From Typha latifolia (Eukaryota > Streptophyta > Magnoliopsida > Poales > Typhaceae): DNA of 64,000 nucleotides. A program made the translations under genes and the position numbers. Positions within the stretch are counted from its first letter, which is position 1, and each line of letters starts with the position of its first letter. Shown here piece after piece: positions 1-10,367 of the stretch. The notes below the pieces were generated by a model. The model made no database searches and was not told the DNA's origin. It saw only the letters and a program-made list of their open reading frames with translations. The stretch covers positions 5,270,001 to 5,334,000 of the forward strand of contig CM034103.1 of NCBI GenBank assembly GCA_019914945.1, read 5' to 3'.

Positions 1-340
1 TTACCTAAAAGCATAGTAACAGGCACTCTACATTCAACTATTTAGTCTGTCATTTGAACAAGACGTTCAAACGCACTCCAAGCCCGTTCGAACACACCTT
101 ACAACCGTTCACACTGTGTTTGCACATATAGAGAGCTTGTTCTGGTCGTTCGTACGCACCTTGCAAGCATTCACACATATAGCGGTGGCGTTCACATATA
201 CAGAGGTCTATATTTGGTCGTTCGCAGTGCATTCACACTTCAAATCATTGTGTTCAAACACACTCAGGCAGCGTCCGAATGCACCTAAGTAATTTGCAAT
301 TTCTAGAGTGTGAAACTTTAATTGACTTAGATTTGGCTTT

Positions 341-420
341 ATTTCTAAGAGATACTTATATTATCTCTAAGAGATATTTACTTTATCTCTAAGAGATATT
401 TATCTTATCTCTACGAATAT
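341..420. repeat. 22-bp tandem repeat, about 3.6 units
   Basis: Units start at 341, 363, 385 and 407. Each has the core ATCTCTAAGAGAT (TTTCTAAGAGAT in the first), which is itself nearly palindromic. The last unit is partial. It lies in the older LTR just upstream of the Copia insertion. Confidence 0.8.
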
Positions 421-450
421 AAAATTGTTTAATCTAACCCTAGGATTGAT

Positions 451-455
451 GACCG
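451..455. other. Left target-site duplication GACCG
   Basis: GACCG directly precedes the first LTR (456) and recurs directly after the third LTR (9690-9694). The matching 5-bp flanks show that the whole three-LTR structure occupies a single insertion site. Confidence 0.8.
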
Positions 456-1429
456 TGTTAGGTTTTTAATTATTGGCAATTGTGTACAAAATATTTTAAG
501 TGTATTTTTACATGTATATGAGCTTTATACAAGTCTAGAATATCTCTGGTTTGAAGAATTACAAAATTATTAGAGAAAAGCTGTTGAGTTCACACCGCGT
601 TCACAAACGCGTTCGAACGCGAGTACTTGCGTTCACACAGACTAAGAGCAGCGTTCACAAACGCGTTCGAACGTGGGTACTGCGTTCACACAGACCAAGA
701 GCTGCGTTAACAAACGCGTTCAAATGCGGGTACTACGTTCATACAGACCGAGAGCTGCATTCACAAACGCGTTCAAACGCAACTTGAAGAATTCACGTTG
801 TCGCGTTCGAACGCACTCGGGCCCATTCGAACGCACTTGAGATCAAGTCATGCCGTTCGAACGCACCTGGGCCGCGTTCGAACGCACCAACGAAGTTTGA
901 AAATATTGGATTCTCGTGAGTTCGGATAAGACTTGGATTTAGCTCTATCTTGGAGATCATATATAAGGATTGTGACGCCCTTTCTCTAGGGTGGTTGAAG
1001 AAGCATTATTGAAGGAGACTTCTTGAGGCTATATCGGTTCTTCCACTAACAAGGTTCCACTCATCTAAAAAACTTAATCTTTCGTCTTAAGGGCTATCTA
1101 GACGAAAGATCAATCTCGAGGGCTACTAAGGTTGGACTTCAACCACGAGAAGTAATGAATCGTCGGTTCTAGCGAGCAAGACTGAGAGGAACAAAGTCGT
1201 TTGGATCGACGGGTTGTTTTGTGAGTTAGTCTTGTAACTGCTACTATTCTAGTGATTGGTTTTGATCCGAGTTTGGATCCGTGGTTTTTCCCGTTTGGAT
1301 TTTTACACGTTAAAATCTTAGCATTCATCTCTGCTTTCATTCTTAATATTTCTACGGATTTTTACTCAAGCGAACGAGTAATATCATTGCCTAGTATTTA
1401 GATACATACTTGTGTCTAGGGGTTTTTCA
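456..1429 (+). repeat. Copia LTR 1 (outer 5' LTR)
   Basis: 974 bp, TG...CA ends. Its middle (about 590-890) holds tandem copies of a roughly 50-bp unit rich in GCGTTCACAAACGCGTTCGA-like motifs. A primer-binding site (TGGTATCAAAGC, 1432-1443) follows; one base differs from the usual plant initiator tRNA-Met site. Confidence 0.88.
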
Positions 1430-1631
1430 ATTGGTATCAAAGCATGTTCTCTCACCCTTTGAGAGAGATCAGATAGGCATGGATTTTCATAGAGATGGAC
1501 CATCATCTATAAGACCTCCTATCCTAGATGGATCAAATTATGGATATTAAAAAGCTAGGATGAGAGCTTACTTGAAGTCTATAGATGAACGAGTATAATT
1601 TGCCGTTGTGAACGGTTGGAGTCCACCAATG
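1430..1631 (+). pseudogene. Truncated gag start of the outer Copia copy
   Basis: This 202-bp piece repeats 2607-2807 of the inner copy: primer-binding site, leader, and the first gag codons from the ATG at about 1479. It already contains stop codons relative to the inner copy (TGG changed to TAA at two tryptophan positions). It ends at ...CACCAATG, where LTR 2 begins at its exact first base, as expected if a second element integrated into gag here. Confidence 0.8.
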
Positions 1632-2606
1632 TGTTAGGTTTTTATTTGTTGGCAATTGTGTACAAAATATTCTAAGAGTATTTTTTTCATGTATATGACC
1701 TTTACACAAGTCTAGAATATCTCTCGTTTGAAGAATTGCAAGATTATTGGAGAAAAGCCGTCGAGTTCACACCGCATTCACAAACGCGTTCGAACGCGGA
1801 ATCTGCGTTCACACAGACAGAGAGCCGCGTTCACTAACGCGTTCGAACGCGGGTACTGAGTTCACATAGATAGAGGGCCGCGTTCACAAACACGTTCGAA
1901 CGCGGGTACTGCGTTCACACAGACCGAGAGCTGCATTCACAAACGCGTTCGAACGCAATCTGAAGAATACAAGTTGTCGCGTTCGAACGCACTCGGGCCC
2001 GTTCGAACAGACCTGAGTTCAAGTCATGCCGTTCGAACGCACCCGAGTTGGGTTCGAACGCACCAACGAAGTTTGATAAAATTGGACTTTCGTGAGTACG
2101 GATAAGACTTGGATTTGTCTCTATCTTGGAGATCATATATAATGATTGTGATGCCCTATCTTGAGGGTGGTTGAAGAAGCATTATTGAAGGAGACTTCTT
2201 GAGGCCACATCGGTTCTTCAACTATCAAGGTTCCACTCATCTACAAAACTTAATCTTTCGTCTAAAGGGCTATCTAGATGAAAGTTCAATCTCGAGGGTT
2301 ACTGAGATTTGACTTCAATCACGAGAAGTAGTCAATCGTGGGTTCTAGCGAGCAAGATTGAGAGGAACAAAGTTGGTTGGATCGACGGGTTGTTTTGTGA
2401 GTCAGTCTTGTAACTGCTACTATTCTAGTGATTGGTTTTGATCCGAGTTTGGATCCGTGGTTTTTTCCCGTTATAGTTTTTCCACGTTAAAATCTTGGCG
2501 TTCATCTCTGCTTTCGTTCCTAGTATTTCTACGGACTTTTACTTAAGCGAACGAGTGATATCATTGCCTAGTATTTAGATACATACTTGTGTCTAGGGTT
2601 TTTTCA
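1632..2606 (+). repeat. Copia LTR 2 (5' LTR of inner copy)
   Basis: 975 bp, with the same TGTTAGG start and TTTTTTCA end as LTR 1 and the same internal array of GCGTTC-rich units (about 1770-2065). Confidence 0.88.
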
Positions 2607-2608
2607 AT

Positions 2609-2620
2609 TGGTATCAGAGC
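2609..2620 (+). other. Primer-binding site, initiator tRNA-Met type
   Basis: TGGTATCAGAGC lies two bases after the end of LTR 2. It is the standard plant Copia/Gypsy minus-strand priming site. Confidence 0.88.
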
Positions 2621-2654
2621 AGGTTCTCTCACCTTTGAGAGAGATCAGATAGGC

Positions 2655-4235
2655 ATGGATTTTCATAGAGATGGACCATCATCTATAAGACCTCCTATCC
2701 TAGATGGATCAAATTATGGATATTGGAAAGCTAAGATGAGAGCTTACTTGAAGTCTATAGATGAACGAGTATGGTTTGCCGTTGTGAATGGTTGGAGTCC
2801 ACCAATGTACATGGTGGATGGTAAACTTGTTGATAAACCGATTGAGTCATGGGATAAGTCAGACTATGAAAAAGTTGGATGGAATAGCAAGGCAATAAAT
2901 GCAATTTTTAATTGTGTTTCCTCAGAATAATTTAGAAGAATATCTACTTGTGAGATAGCAAAAGAAGCTTGGACGATCTTAGAAATTACTCATGAAGAAA
3001 CAATGGCTGTAAAACTTTCTAAACTTCAGAGGTTGACTACTAGTTTTGAAACTCTACGTATGGAGGAGAATGAGACATTTGATGAGTTTTATGCAAAGCT
3101 GAGTGATATAGTCAACTCCAGTTTCAACCTAGGAGAGAAAATTCCTGAAAACAGAATTGTCCGTAAGATCCTTAGGTCTCTTCCAGAGAGGTTTCATGTG
3201 AAAGTTACAGCTATTGAGGAAAGTAAGGACATCGATTCTATGAAAGTTGAACAATTGGTAGAAAATCTACAAACATTTGAGTCCAGCCTTTCAAAACCGA
3301 GGAAGTCCAAAGAGATTGCCCTATCCACAGTTGAACAAAGTATAAAGGAGTCTAATGATGAAGGTGATTTAGATGTTGAGATGTTGGCCATGTTCGTCAA
3401 AAGGTTCAATAAATTCTTTCGGAAGCCAAACAAGTTGAATGCTGAGAAACTTGAGAAAAACAAAGCATTTGTGAAAAAGAAAAATACCGCGAGTTCGAAC
3501 ACAAGTGTGAGCAACAACGGTGTCAAACAGAAAAATAAGAATTTTGAGAATAAAGTTCGATGTTTTGAATGTTCTGGTTTTGGACACATAGCACAAGAAT
3601 GCCCTAATCGCCTTAAGAATAAGGGTAAAGCTATGAAAGTTACTTGGGATGACTCAGATGAATCTGATAATGATTCTAGAAAAGATGAAGAAAACTTTGT
3701 TGCTTTTGCCTCTTCTCTACTCAATATTGATTTCGTTGTTGATACTGATAGTACAGATGATCAGGATATGTTACCAGCTGAAGAAGATGAATCTGAAATA
3801 CAAAATATTGATTTTGTTGTTGATACTGATAGTACAGATGATCAGGATATGTTACCAGCTGAAGAAGATGAATCTGAAATACAAAAGGCATATAATGACC
3901 TATACCTGGAGTCGTTTAAACTCAAGAAAAGCAATCTTAGACTATATCAACGACTCAAGGTAATCGAACTTGAAAGAATTCAATTTGAGGAGAAGTACAA
4001 ATTGGAACTTGAACATGTCAAAGACCTTTCTGAACAACTTAACAATGCAAAAAATAAAATGAAGGCTGATGAAATTGAACTAGAGCGACTGAATAAGGAA
4101 GTGACATTTCTAAAAGGGAAGAACAAACTTGACAAGATCCTAAAGGCTCAGATCTCTGGAAAAGACAGGTATGGTGTTGGATACACTAGTAATTCAAATA
4201 ATAATAAAACTGTCTTCGTTTCTGTAGGTATATAA
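2655..4235 (+). pseudogene. gag: Copia gag (nucleocapsid polyprotein), disrupted
   Basis: Gag forms the retrotransposon's cytoplasmic virus-like particle. The chosen ATG at 2655 follows the leader and opens a Copia-type N-terminus (PPILDGSNYGYW). One in-frame TAA at 2928-2930 splits it; the frame then continues with the conserved segment LSKLQRLTTSFETL and EENETFDEFYAKL. A CX2CX4HX4C zinc knuckle (CFECSGFGHIAQEC) is encoded near 3561-3602. A glutamate- and lysine-rich coiled-coil tail follows (about 3890-4140). A stop at 4233-4235 separates it from pol, which remains in the same frame, so the parent probably had one gag-pol frame. An 81-bp in-frame duplication sits between knuckle and tail. 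The long gag with coiled coil fits Sirevirus elements. Confidence 0.85.
3723..3884 (+). repeat. 81-bp tandem duplication inside gag
   Basis: Two adjacent 81-bp copies (3723-3803, 3804-3884) differ by about one base (TTC/TTT). They encode 27 residues twice, acidic and beginning NIDFVVDTDSTDD. The near identity shows a recent duplication that keeps the frame. Confidence 0.9.
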
Positions 4236-4247
4236 AAGGAAGAATAT

Positions 4248-7168
4248 TTGAAGTCATCAACCGCATTTACAAAGCAATCTTGGATGAATGCTTCTAAACT
4301 GAAGGTGAATCTACAAACTGGTGAATCATCAATGGCACCAAAGGTAAACTTTAGTCACACTCCTCGACAAAAGGTGGGTAGAAAATGGTTTGTTCCGACA
4401 TGTTATCATTGCGGTATTCTAGGGCATATTCGACCTCATTGCAAATTTTTGCAAAAACATAGAACTTCTTTTATTTATGGGATAAAAACAAAGGTCATAT
4501 GGGTCAAGAAAAGTGATTTGAAATGTTATGTTGTGCATACAGCTTTGAAAGCTTTAAATTCTGATTTGTGGTATTTAGATAGTGGTTGTTCAAGACATAT
4601 GTCGGGTGACAAGTCCTTATTTTCTAATCTCAAAAATATGAAGGGGGAGTTGTGACATTCGGAGGTGGTAATTCATCCAAGCTAATAGGTAAAAGAAAGG
4701 TAAGTTCTCCAGGGCTTCCTATTCTTGAAAATATTTTTTATGTTAAGGGCTTGAAAGCAAATCTTTTGAGTATCAGTCAATTTTGTGATGAAGATTATGA
4801 GGTAAAATTCTCCAAAAATGATTGTACTATTCTAAATCATGGTAGTAATGTTATATGTTATGGATTTAGAAAATCTGATAATTGTTATGTTGTTGGAACG
4901 TCACATAAACTGAAATGTAATAGTGCATCTTTTGACATTGCAGATCTTTGGCATCAACGCCTTGGATATGTGAATCACAAGAAATTATTTACTCTGTCCA
5001 AACAAGAAGTGGTAAGAGGAATACCTTAGATGAAAGAAATGTCAAAAAGAGTGAGCGGTTCGTGTCAAATTGGAAAACAAACTAGGATTTCACACAAGAA
5101 GGTAAATGCAGCTACCACCGACCGTGTGCTCCAATTAGTTCACATGGACTTGATGGGTCCAACAAAAATGGAAAGTCTTAGAGATAAACGATATATATTC
5201 TTAATGGTCGATGATTACTCCAGATATACCTGGGTTGCCTTTCTACGTGAGAAGTCTGAAACCTTTGAAGTTTTTAAATCATTATGCTTAAAATTGCAGA
5301 ATGAAAAATCTATTACCCTAGTTAGGATTCGTTCTGATCATGGTAGAGAATTTGGAAATGAAATTTTTTCCATATTTTACGATTCTCTTGGTATTCAACA
5401 TGAATTTTCAGCTCCTATAACTCCACAACAGAACGGGATTGTGGAAAGAAAGAACCGAGTTATGCAGGAAATAACTAGGGTTATGCTTCATGCTAAAAAG
5501 GTTTCTCAAAGGTTTTGGGCAGAGGCGGTCAATACAGCGGTTCATGTGATAAATCGTGTTTATCTAAGACAAGGTACAAAAATGATTGCATATGAAATAT
5601 GGAAAGGTAAGATACTTAGTGTTAAATATTTTCGAGTTTTTGGTAGTAAATGTTATATCTTGCGTGATCGAGAATATTTGACTAAATTTGACACTAGAAG
5701 TAACGAAGACATCTTCTTAGGGTGTTCGAATAATAGCAGAGCCTACAGAGTATTTAATCTTGACACTTCTACTATTATGGAATATGTTAATATTATGATA
5801 GATGAATTCACTACTGATTTAACTGAAGCTACTCCTATTTCTGTTTCTGCAGATACATATGACGAAGAAATAGGAAAGGAGCTTGATCTGAAAATTGAGA
5901 ATCAGGACGAGAACAAAGTTGCAATGAACAAAGATGACTGTAATATACCGGAACCATCTACTAGAGTGAAATCAGATCATCCACTGTCACAAGTGATCAG
6001 AGACGTAAATGAACCAATTAAGACAAGACGACAAATCTAAAGTGAGGTATCATTTACTTGTTATACATCTTCTTTTGAACCTAAAAATGTGAAGGAAGCA
6101 TTGTTAGACGATTTTTGGGTTAATGCTATGCATGAGAAATTAGAGCAATTTTTTATGAATGATGTTTGGTATTTAGTTCCTAGACCTAAGAATGTAAACG
6201 TCATTGGAACAAAATGGATTTACAAGAATAAAAGTGATGAACATGACAATATAGTTCGAAATAAAGCTAGACTCATAGCACAGGGATATACTCAGGTTGA
6301 GGGTATAGATTTTGATGAGACATTTGCTCTTATTGCTAGATTAGAATCTATTCGTATACTGCTTGCTATTGCTTGTCACTTAAAATTTAAATTATTTCAA
6401 ATGGATGTGAAAAGTGCTTTCTTGAATGGTACTCTGAATGAAGATGTTTATGTGGAACAATCGAAAGGGTTCGAAGATCAAAAATTTCCTTCTCATGTGT
6501 TTAAACTGAAAAAGACCCTCTATGGGCTAAAACAAGCTCCAAGAGTATGGTATGAGAAGTTGACCACTTTTTTAGTGAATGCGGAGTTCACTCGAAGGGG
6601 AATGGACAAGACATTGTTCATTAGACAGTCAAACAAGAGTTTAGTTGTGGCACAAATTTATGTAGATGACATTGTTTTCGGGGCAACGAGTCGATCATTA
6701 GCTAAGGAGTTTGCAGATCTTATGCATAGTTATTTTGAGATGAGCATGATGGGTGAGTTGAAGTTCTTTTTGGGACTTAAAATTACTCAGTTGGAAAGAG
6801 GGATATTTATCGCTCAAACCAAGTATGCTAAGAATCTTGTGACTAAATTCGGTTTAGGAAATGCAAAACATGCTAAAACTCCTATGAGTACAACTACCAA
6901 ACTAGGTAAGGATATTTCAGGAAAAAGTGTTGATCAGACACTGTATAGGAGCATGATTGGTAGTCTTTTGTACTTAAGTGCTAGTAGACCAGACATTGCA
7001 TTTAGTGTCGGTGTGTATGCTAGGTTTTAGTCTGAACCTAAGAAGACACATTTATTTGCTGTGAAACGTATCATAAAATATGTCGGTGGCACAGTTGATT
7101 TAGGTATCTGGTTTACTTATGACTCGGGAGCTATCATATCTGGATACACGGACTCTGATTAGGCAGGT
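4248..7168 (+). pseudogene. pol: Copia pol (protease, integrase, RT, partial RNase H), disrupted
   Basis: Domains run in Copia order. Protease: the active-site segment LDSGCSRHMSG with GAT at 4578. A frameshift near 4650 moves the reading to the next frame. Integrase: an H-H/C-C region starting LWHQRLG, with a TAG at 5027-5029, then the catalytic segments VHMDLMGP, RSDHGREF and QQNGIVERKN. A TAA at 6038-6040 separates integrase from reverse transcriptase, which keeps QMDVKSAFLNG, LYGLKQAP and the catalytic YVDD (6659-6670). The RNase H start has SASRPDIAFS, then a stop at 7028-7030 and TAG in place of tryptophan in YTDSDWAG (7160-7162). Homology stops soon after, so most of RNase H is lost. 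A second CCHC-like motif (CYHCGILGHIRPHC) precedes protease. Confidence 0.88.
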
Positions 7169-7174
7169 TTCCTT

Positions 7175-7630
7175 TTGATTTACAGAGATTTGAGTATCTT
7201 TGTACTTTTTAGGGATTTGTGCTTTGGATTAATTTTTTTTTTGTTTTGGTTTGCGTGTTTTGGTTTGCGTGTTTTTCTTATTATTTCTTTTCGGTTCTTT
7301 GTAAGTTTTCTTTACTCTGAACTTTTTTTTGGTTTTAGTTTCAGATTTGTCAAGAGTTTTTGTCATTAAAAAAATTGATGCACTCCTAGATTCAATAATA
7401 TACTCTTGACATATAAATATGATTTTTCTCTTGATTATGAGTTATTATAGTCAATTTTGTCATCTTGCAGTATATTATATCATTTCTGATTTATTCACTC
7501 TCTCGACTTTTATGATAATTAAACTAAATTTAATGCACTCATAACGTGTGTATATTCTTAAGTGAGCATGACATCATGAAATTTTTTTTAAATAGTTCAC
7601 TATTGACGTTGATTTGCACAGTTTGACCTC
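7175..7630 (+). other. T-rich spacer after truncated pol
   Basis: A T-rich stretch with a low-complexity open frame (7175-7369, mostly F, L and S). I see no domain. It replaces the expected end of RNase H, so a deletion or rearrangement is likely at about 7170. Confidence 0.5.
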
Positions 7631-8384
7631 ATGCTTAGTCATCACAAATGTGTTCATAAAAGATCAATGAAAAGGGCTACAATGAGTCCTAGTGGTGAGT
7701 TCAAGTATCCATTGTCTGCTCCATTTCCTGATGTCAACGAATATGCTGGTACTGTGTTAATTAAAAGGGAATGTTGGAAGGGCAACATGATGCCTCATGC
7801 GAAACTGACTTCAGTGGCTCGCATGCTTCACCTACTTTGTCTGTACAATGGCACCCCCAAGACTCGTCATTCTAGTATTAGTCATGATCGTGCTTTCCTT
7901 CTTCATGCGATGTTGTCGGGAGTTTCTGTTGATTTGGCTGCGGTGATCTACGATTCTATTCTAACAGCTGCACAGAAAGAAGCGCCCCGTGAAGGGTTGC
8001 CGTTTGGCATATTTATTATCAATTTGTGCACTTAGAGTGGGGTGCGAGTGGATGCCTCGAAACTTTCCCTTAATTCGCAAAAACCGTTGGATCGGATTAC
8101 TCTTAAGCGGAGTCAAGCTCATGATCAGTCGTCTCCTCTCAAGCCGCCATATTCTGCCGCTGTACGTTCATCACACCTCGACATTTCTGATGACAGTTCG
8201 GATGATGACTCATCTCACACTGAGGGGAGTTACCACAGTTCTCTGACCGTTTCGATCAGCTTAGCACTCAGGTGCAGGACCTCCATTTGGTCATGAATGA
8301 TTTACGAGCTGAGCAAGCTCGTCAGGGGATCATACTCGACTCCGTGTTGTCGATTCTTCATCGTCAGTTCCCTCCGAGTTCCTA
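7631..8384 (+). pseudogene. Accessory 3' open frame of the Copia element, disrupted
   Basis: The first frame (7631-8035) encodes 134 residues without homology to gag or pol. Segments such as ARMLHLLCLYNGTP, DRAFLLHAMLSGVSVDL and GLPFGIFIINLC resemble what I recall of the plant transposon-associated protein family Pfam PF20167. After a TAG at 8033-8035 the same frame continues with GVRVDASKLS and a serine/aspartate-rich stretch to about 8240. A +1 shift there restores a helical segment (FDQLSTQVQDLHLVMNDLRA) that ends at the TAG at 8382-8384. Sireviruses can carry an extra 3' region, but function here is unknown. It could be a captured fragment of another transposon. I am fairly sure it was a real gene and unsure of its family. 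Confidence 0.5.
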
Positions 8385-8730
8385 GTCTTTGGCATTTGTG
8401 TCAAAAAGGAGGAGAGTGAGTGTGAGTTTAGACGTGTGTTTAGAGTTTAGGAGTTTACTGGTGTAGGGGGAGTAATGGCGTAGGGGGAGTTTAGACAGTC
8501 ATAATAACTTTGCGTGAATACTGTGAATCTTGTTTGCTTGAGTACTTGTGAACTGCTTGCTTGATAACTTGTGTTTGGATTGTTATTCATTTCAAGTTAT
8601 TTTCACTTGATCTTGGTTTAGTATATTTTTATTTGCAGGGATTGATGTGCTAAAAGTACTAGACTTGTTGAATGCTCATTTTGAATTCTTTGTAATATCT
8701 TGTAAACTAGATGTTTTGTCAAAAATTGCC
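8385..8730 (+). other. 3' untranslated region of the Copia element
   Basis: Short G-rich motifs recur (AAAAAGGAGGAG, TAGGGGGAGTAATGG, TAGGGGGAGTTTAG), which look like extra or decayed polypurine tracts. No coding is seen. Confidence 0.5.
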
Positions 8731-8740
8731 AAAGGGGGAG
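8731..8740 (+). other. Polypurine tract
   Basis: AAAGGGGGAG lies two bases before LTR 3, the expected priming site for plus-strand DNA synthesis. Confidence 0.85.
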
Positions 8741-8742
8741 AT

Positions 8743-9689
8743 TGTTAGGTTTTTAATTATTGACAATTGTGTACAAAATATTCTAAGTGTATTTTTACAT
8801 GTATATGAGCTTTATACAAGTCTAGAATATCTCTAGTTTGAAGAATTGCAAAATTATTGGAGAAAAGCTGTTGAGTTCACACCGCGTTCACAAATGCGTT
8901 CGAACATGGTGCGTTCACAAATGCGTTCGAATGTAGATACTTGCGTTCACACAGACCGAGAGCTGTGTTCACAAACGCATTCGAACATGGGTACTGCGTT
9001 CACACAGACCGAGAGCTGCGTTCACAAACGCGTTCGAACGCAACCTGAAGAATTCAAGTTGTCGTGTTCGAACGCATTCAGGCCTGTTCGAATGCACCTG
9101 AGATCAAGTCATGTCGTTCGAACGCACCTGGGCCATGTTCGAACGCACCAACGAAGTTTAAAAATATTGGATCCTCGTGAGTTTGGATAAGACTTGGATT
9201 TGTCTCTATCTTGGAGATCATATATAAGAATTGTGTTGCCTTATCTCTAGGGTGGTTGAAGAATCATTATTGAAGGAGACTTCTTGAGGCTACATCGGTT
9301 CTTCAACTAACAAGGTTTCACTCATCTAAAAAACTTAATCTTTCGTCTTAAGGGCTATCTAAACGAAAGATCAATCTCGAGGGCTACTGAGGTTGGACTT
9401 CAATCACGAGAAGAAATGAATCATGGGTTCTAGCGAGCAAAACTGAGAGGAACAAAGTCGTTTGGATCGATGGGTTGTTTTGTGATTAGTCTTGTAACTG
9501 CTACTATTCTAGTGATTGGTTTTGATCCGAGTTTGGATCCGTGGTTTTTCCCATTTGGGTTTTTCCACGTTAAAATCTTGGCGTTCATCTCTGCTTTCGT
9601 TCTTAATATTTCTACGGACTTTTACTCAAGCGAACGAGTGATATCATTGCCTATTATTTAAATACATACTTGTGTCTAGGGGTTTTTCA
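8743..9689 (+). repeat. Copia LTR 3 (3' LTR)
   Basis: 947 bp, TGTTAGG...TTTTTCA, with one fewer GCGTTC-rich unit than LTR 2. It is followed at 9690-9694 by GACCG, which matches the flank of LTR 1 and not that of LTR 2. Confidence 0.88.
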
Positions 9690-10104
9690 GACCGTTAAGT
9701 ATTAATCTGTTGATCATCTTTTAGAGGCATTAGAGATCAATTCTTGATTTCGAACGAAACGTACTGAATCGTTCTCATATCAATGCATCTACATTAGATC
9801 TGCAAGAACTACGTCTCAAGGGTCACTAAGACGGACGGATCAACCTTGAGGGTTACTAAGATTTGAAAATCTATCGTAGAAAGCAATATGTCAACGGGTA
9901 ATCTATAAGCTTCTTGTTAACTGTTATAGGTTTTAGCGATTTATTTTGATCTGAGTTTGGATCTGTGAATTTTTACCTAATTTTGAGTTTTTAGACATAA
10001 AAACTTTTGTGTTTGCAATCGTCTTCTTCATGCTTTATTTTCTGCATATTATTATTAATATTGTGTGATAGATTTTATCTCCTAGGTATTTATTACGTTT
10101 TTCA
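9690..10104 (+). repeat. Right part of the older LTR, with decayed primer-binding site
   Basis: It shares the general plan of the Copia LTR 3' half (Ile/Ser-rich leader lines such as GAGGGTTACTAAGATTTGA and GATCTGAGTTTGGATCTGTG) but is diverged. It ends TTTTTCA at 10104, followed by TTTGTATAAGAGCAT, a decayed version of TTGGTATCAGAGCAT. With 1-455 it forms one older LTR. Confidence 0.6.
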
Positions 10105-10202
10105 ATTTGTATAAGAGCATACCTAAGTATTCAAGTAAGTTTCAATTTTTTCAAATGCGGAATTATAGAAATGTTTCGGTCTACTCAGATAGGAAAGTCA
10201 AG

Positions 10203-10367
10203 CTACTCCTAGGTTGGATCGGATGTCAACCTGTGGGGGCACCATTTGTTACTATTGGACAAATTCCTTCTTTCCTTTTCTTCTTGTTCTTTGCCATAAC
10301 GCACATTCCGGGATGGGTTGGAAGAGGAATTCCAAATTCTTACATGGATGAGACTAATCACACCTGA
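10203..10367 (+). pseudogene. cob: NUMT: 3' end of mitochondrial cytochrome b (cob)
   Basis: The frame encodes 54 residues and a TGA stop. They match what I know of the C-terminus of plant mitochondrial apocytochrome b, including LLLGWIGCQPV, APFVTIGQI, the phenylalanine-rich membrane segment FLFFLFFAIT, and the end GRGIPNSYMDETNHT. Cytochrome b is the core membrane subunit of respiratory complex III. Only the last transmembrane helix and tail are present. The fragment directly follows the older LTR with no mitochondrial context, and has substitutions (for example His-Ile-Pro-Gly-Trp after AIT), so it is a dead nuclear insertion. The upstream part of the frame (10107-10202) shows no match. 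Confidence 0.82.

Larger units (their letters stand above)
1..455 (+). repeat. Left part of an older LTR (host of the Copia composite)
   Basis: This stretch carries scattered CGTTCGAACR-type motifs like those in the Copia LTRs. It is interrupted at 455/456 by the Copia composite and resumes after 9690. The right half (9690-10104) has LTR features including a TTTTTCA end followed by a degenerate primer-binding site, so both halves probably form one older related LTR whose left end lies outside the window. Confidence 0.5.
456..9689 (+). mobile_element. Composite Sirevirus-like Copia retrotransposon with three LTRs
   Basis: The order is LTR (456-1429), a 202-bp piece of internal region (1430-1631), LTR (1632-2606), a long internal region (2607-8742) and LTR (8743-9689). 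All LTRs begin TGTTAGG and end TTTTTCA. The outer flanks carry the same 5-bp duplication, whereas the inner LTR2-LTR3 unit is flanked by CAATG on the left and GACCG on the right, so it has no duplication of its own. The coding region resembles Sirevirus-type Copia: a long gag with zinc knuckle and coiled coil, then protease, integrase, reverse transcriptase and RNase H in Copia order, then an extra 3' region. Several stops and one frameshift make it non-autonomous. Confidence 0.88.

Noticed and set aside
3194..3724. 176-residue minus-strand frame
   Set aside because: Antisense shadow of gag; no domain.
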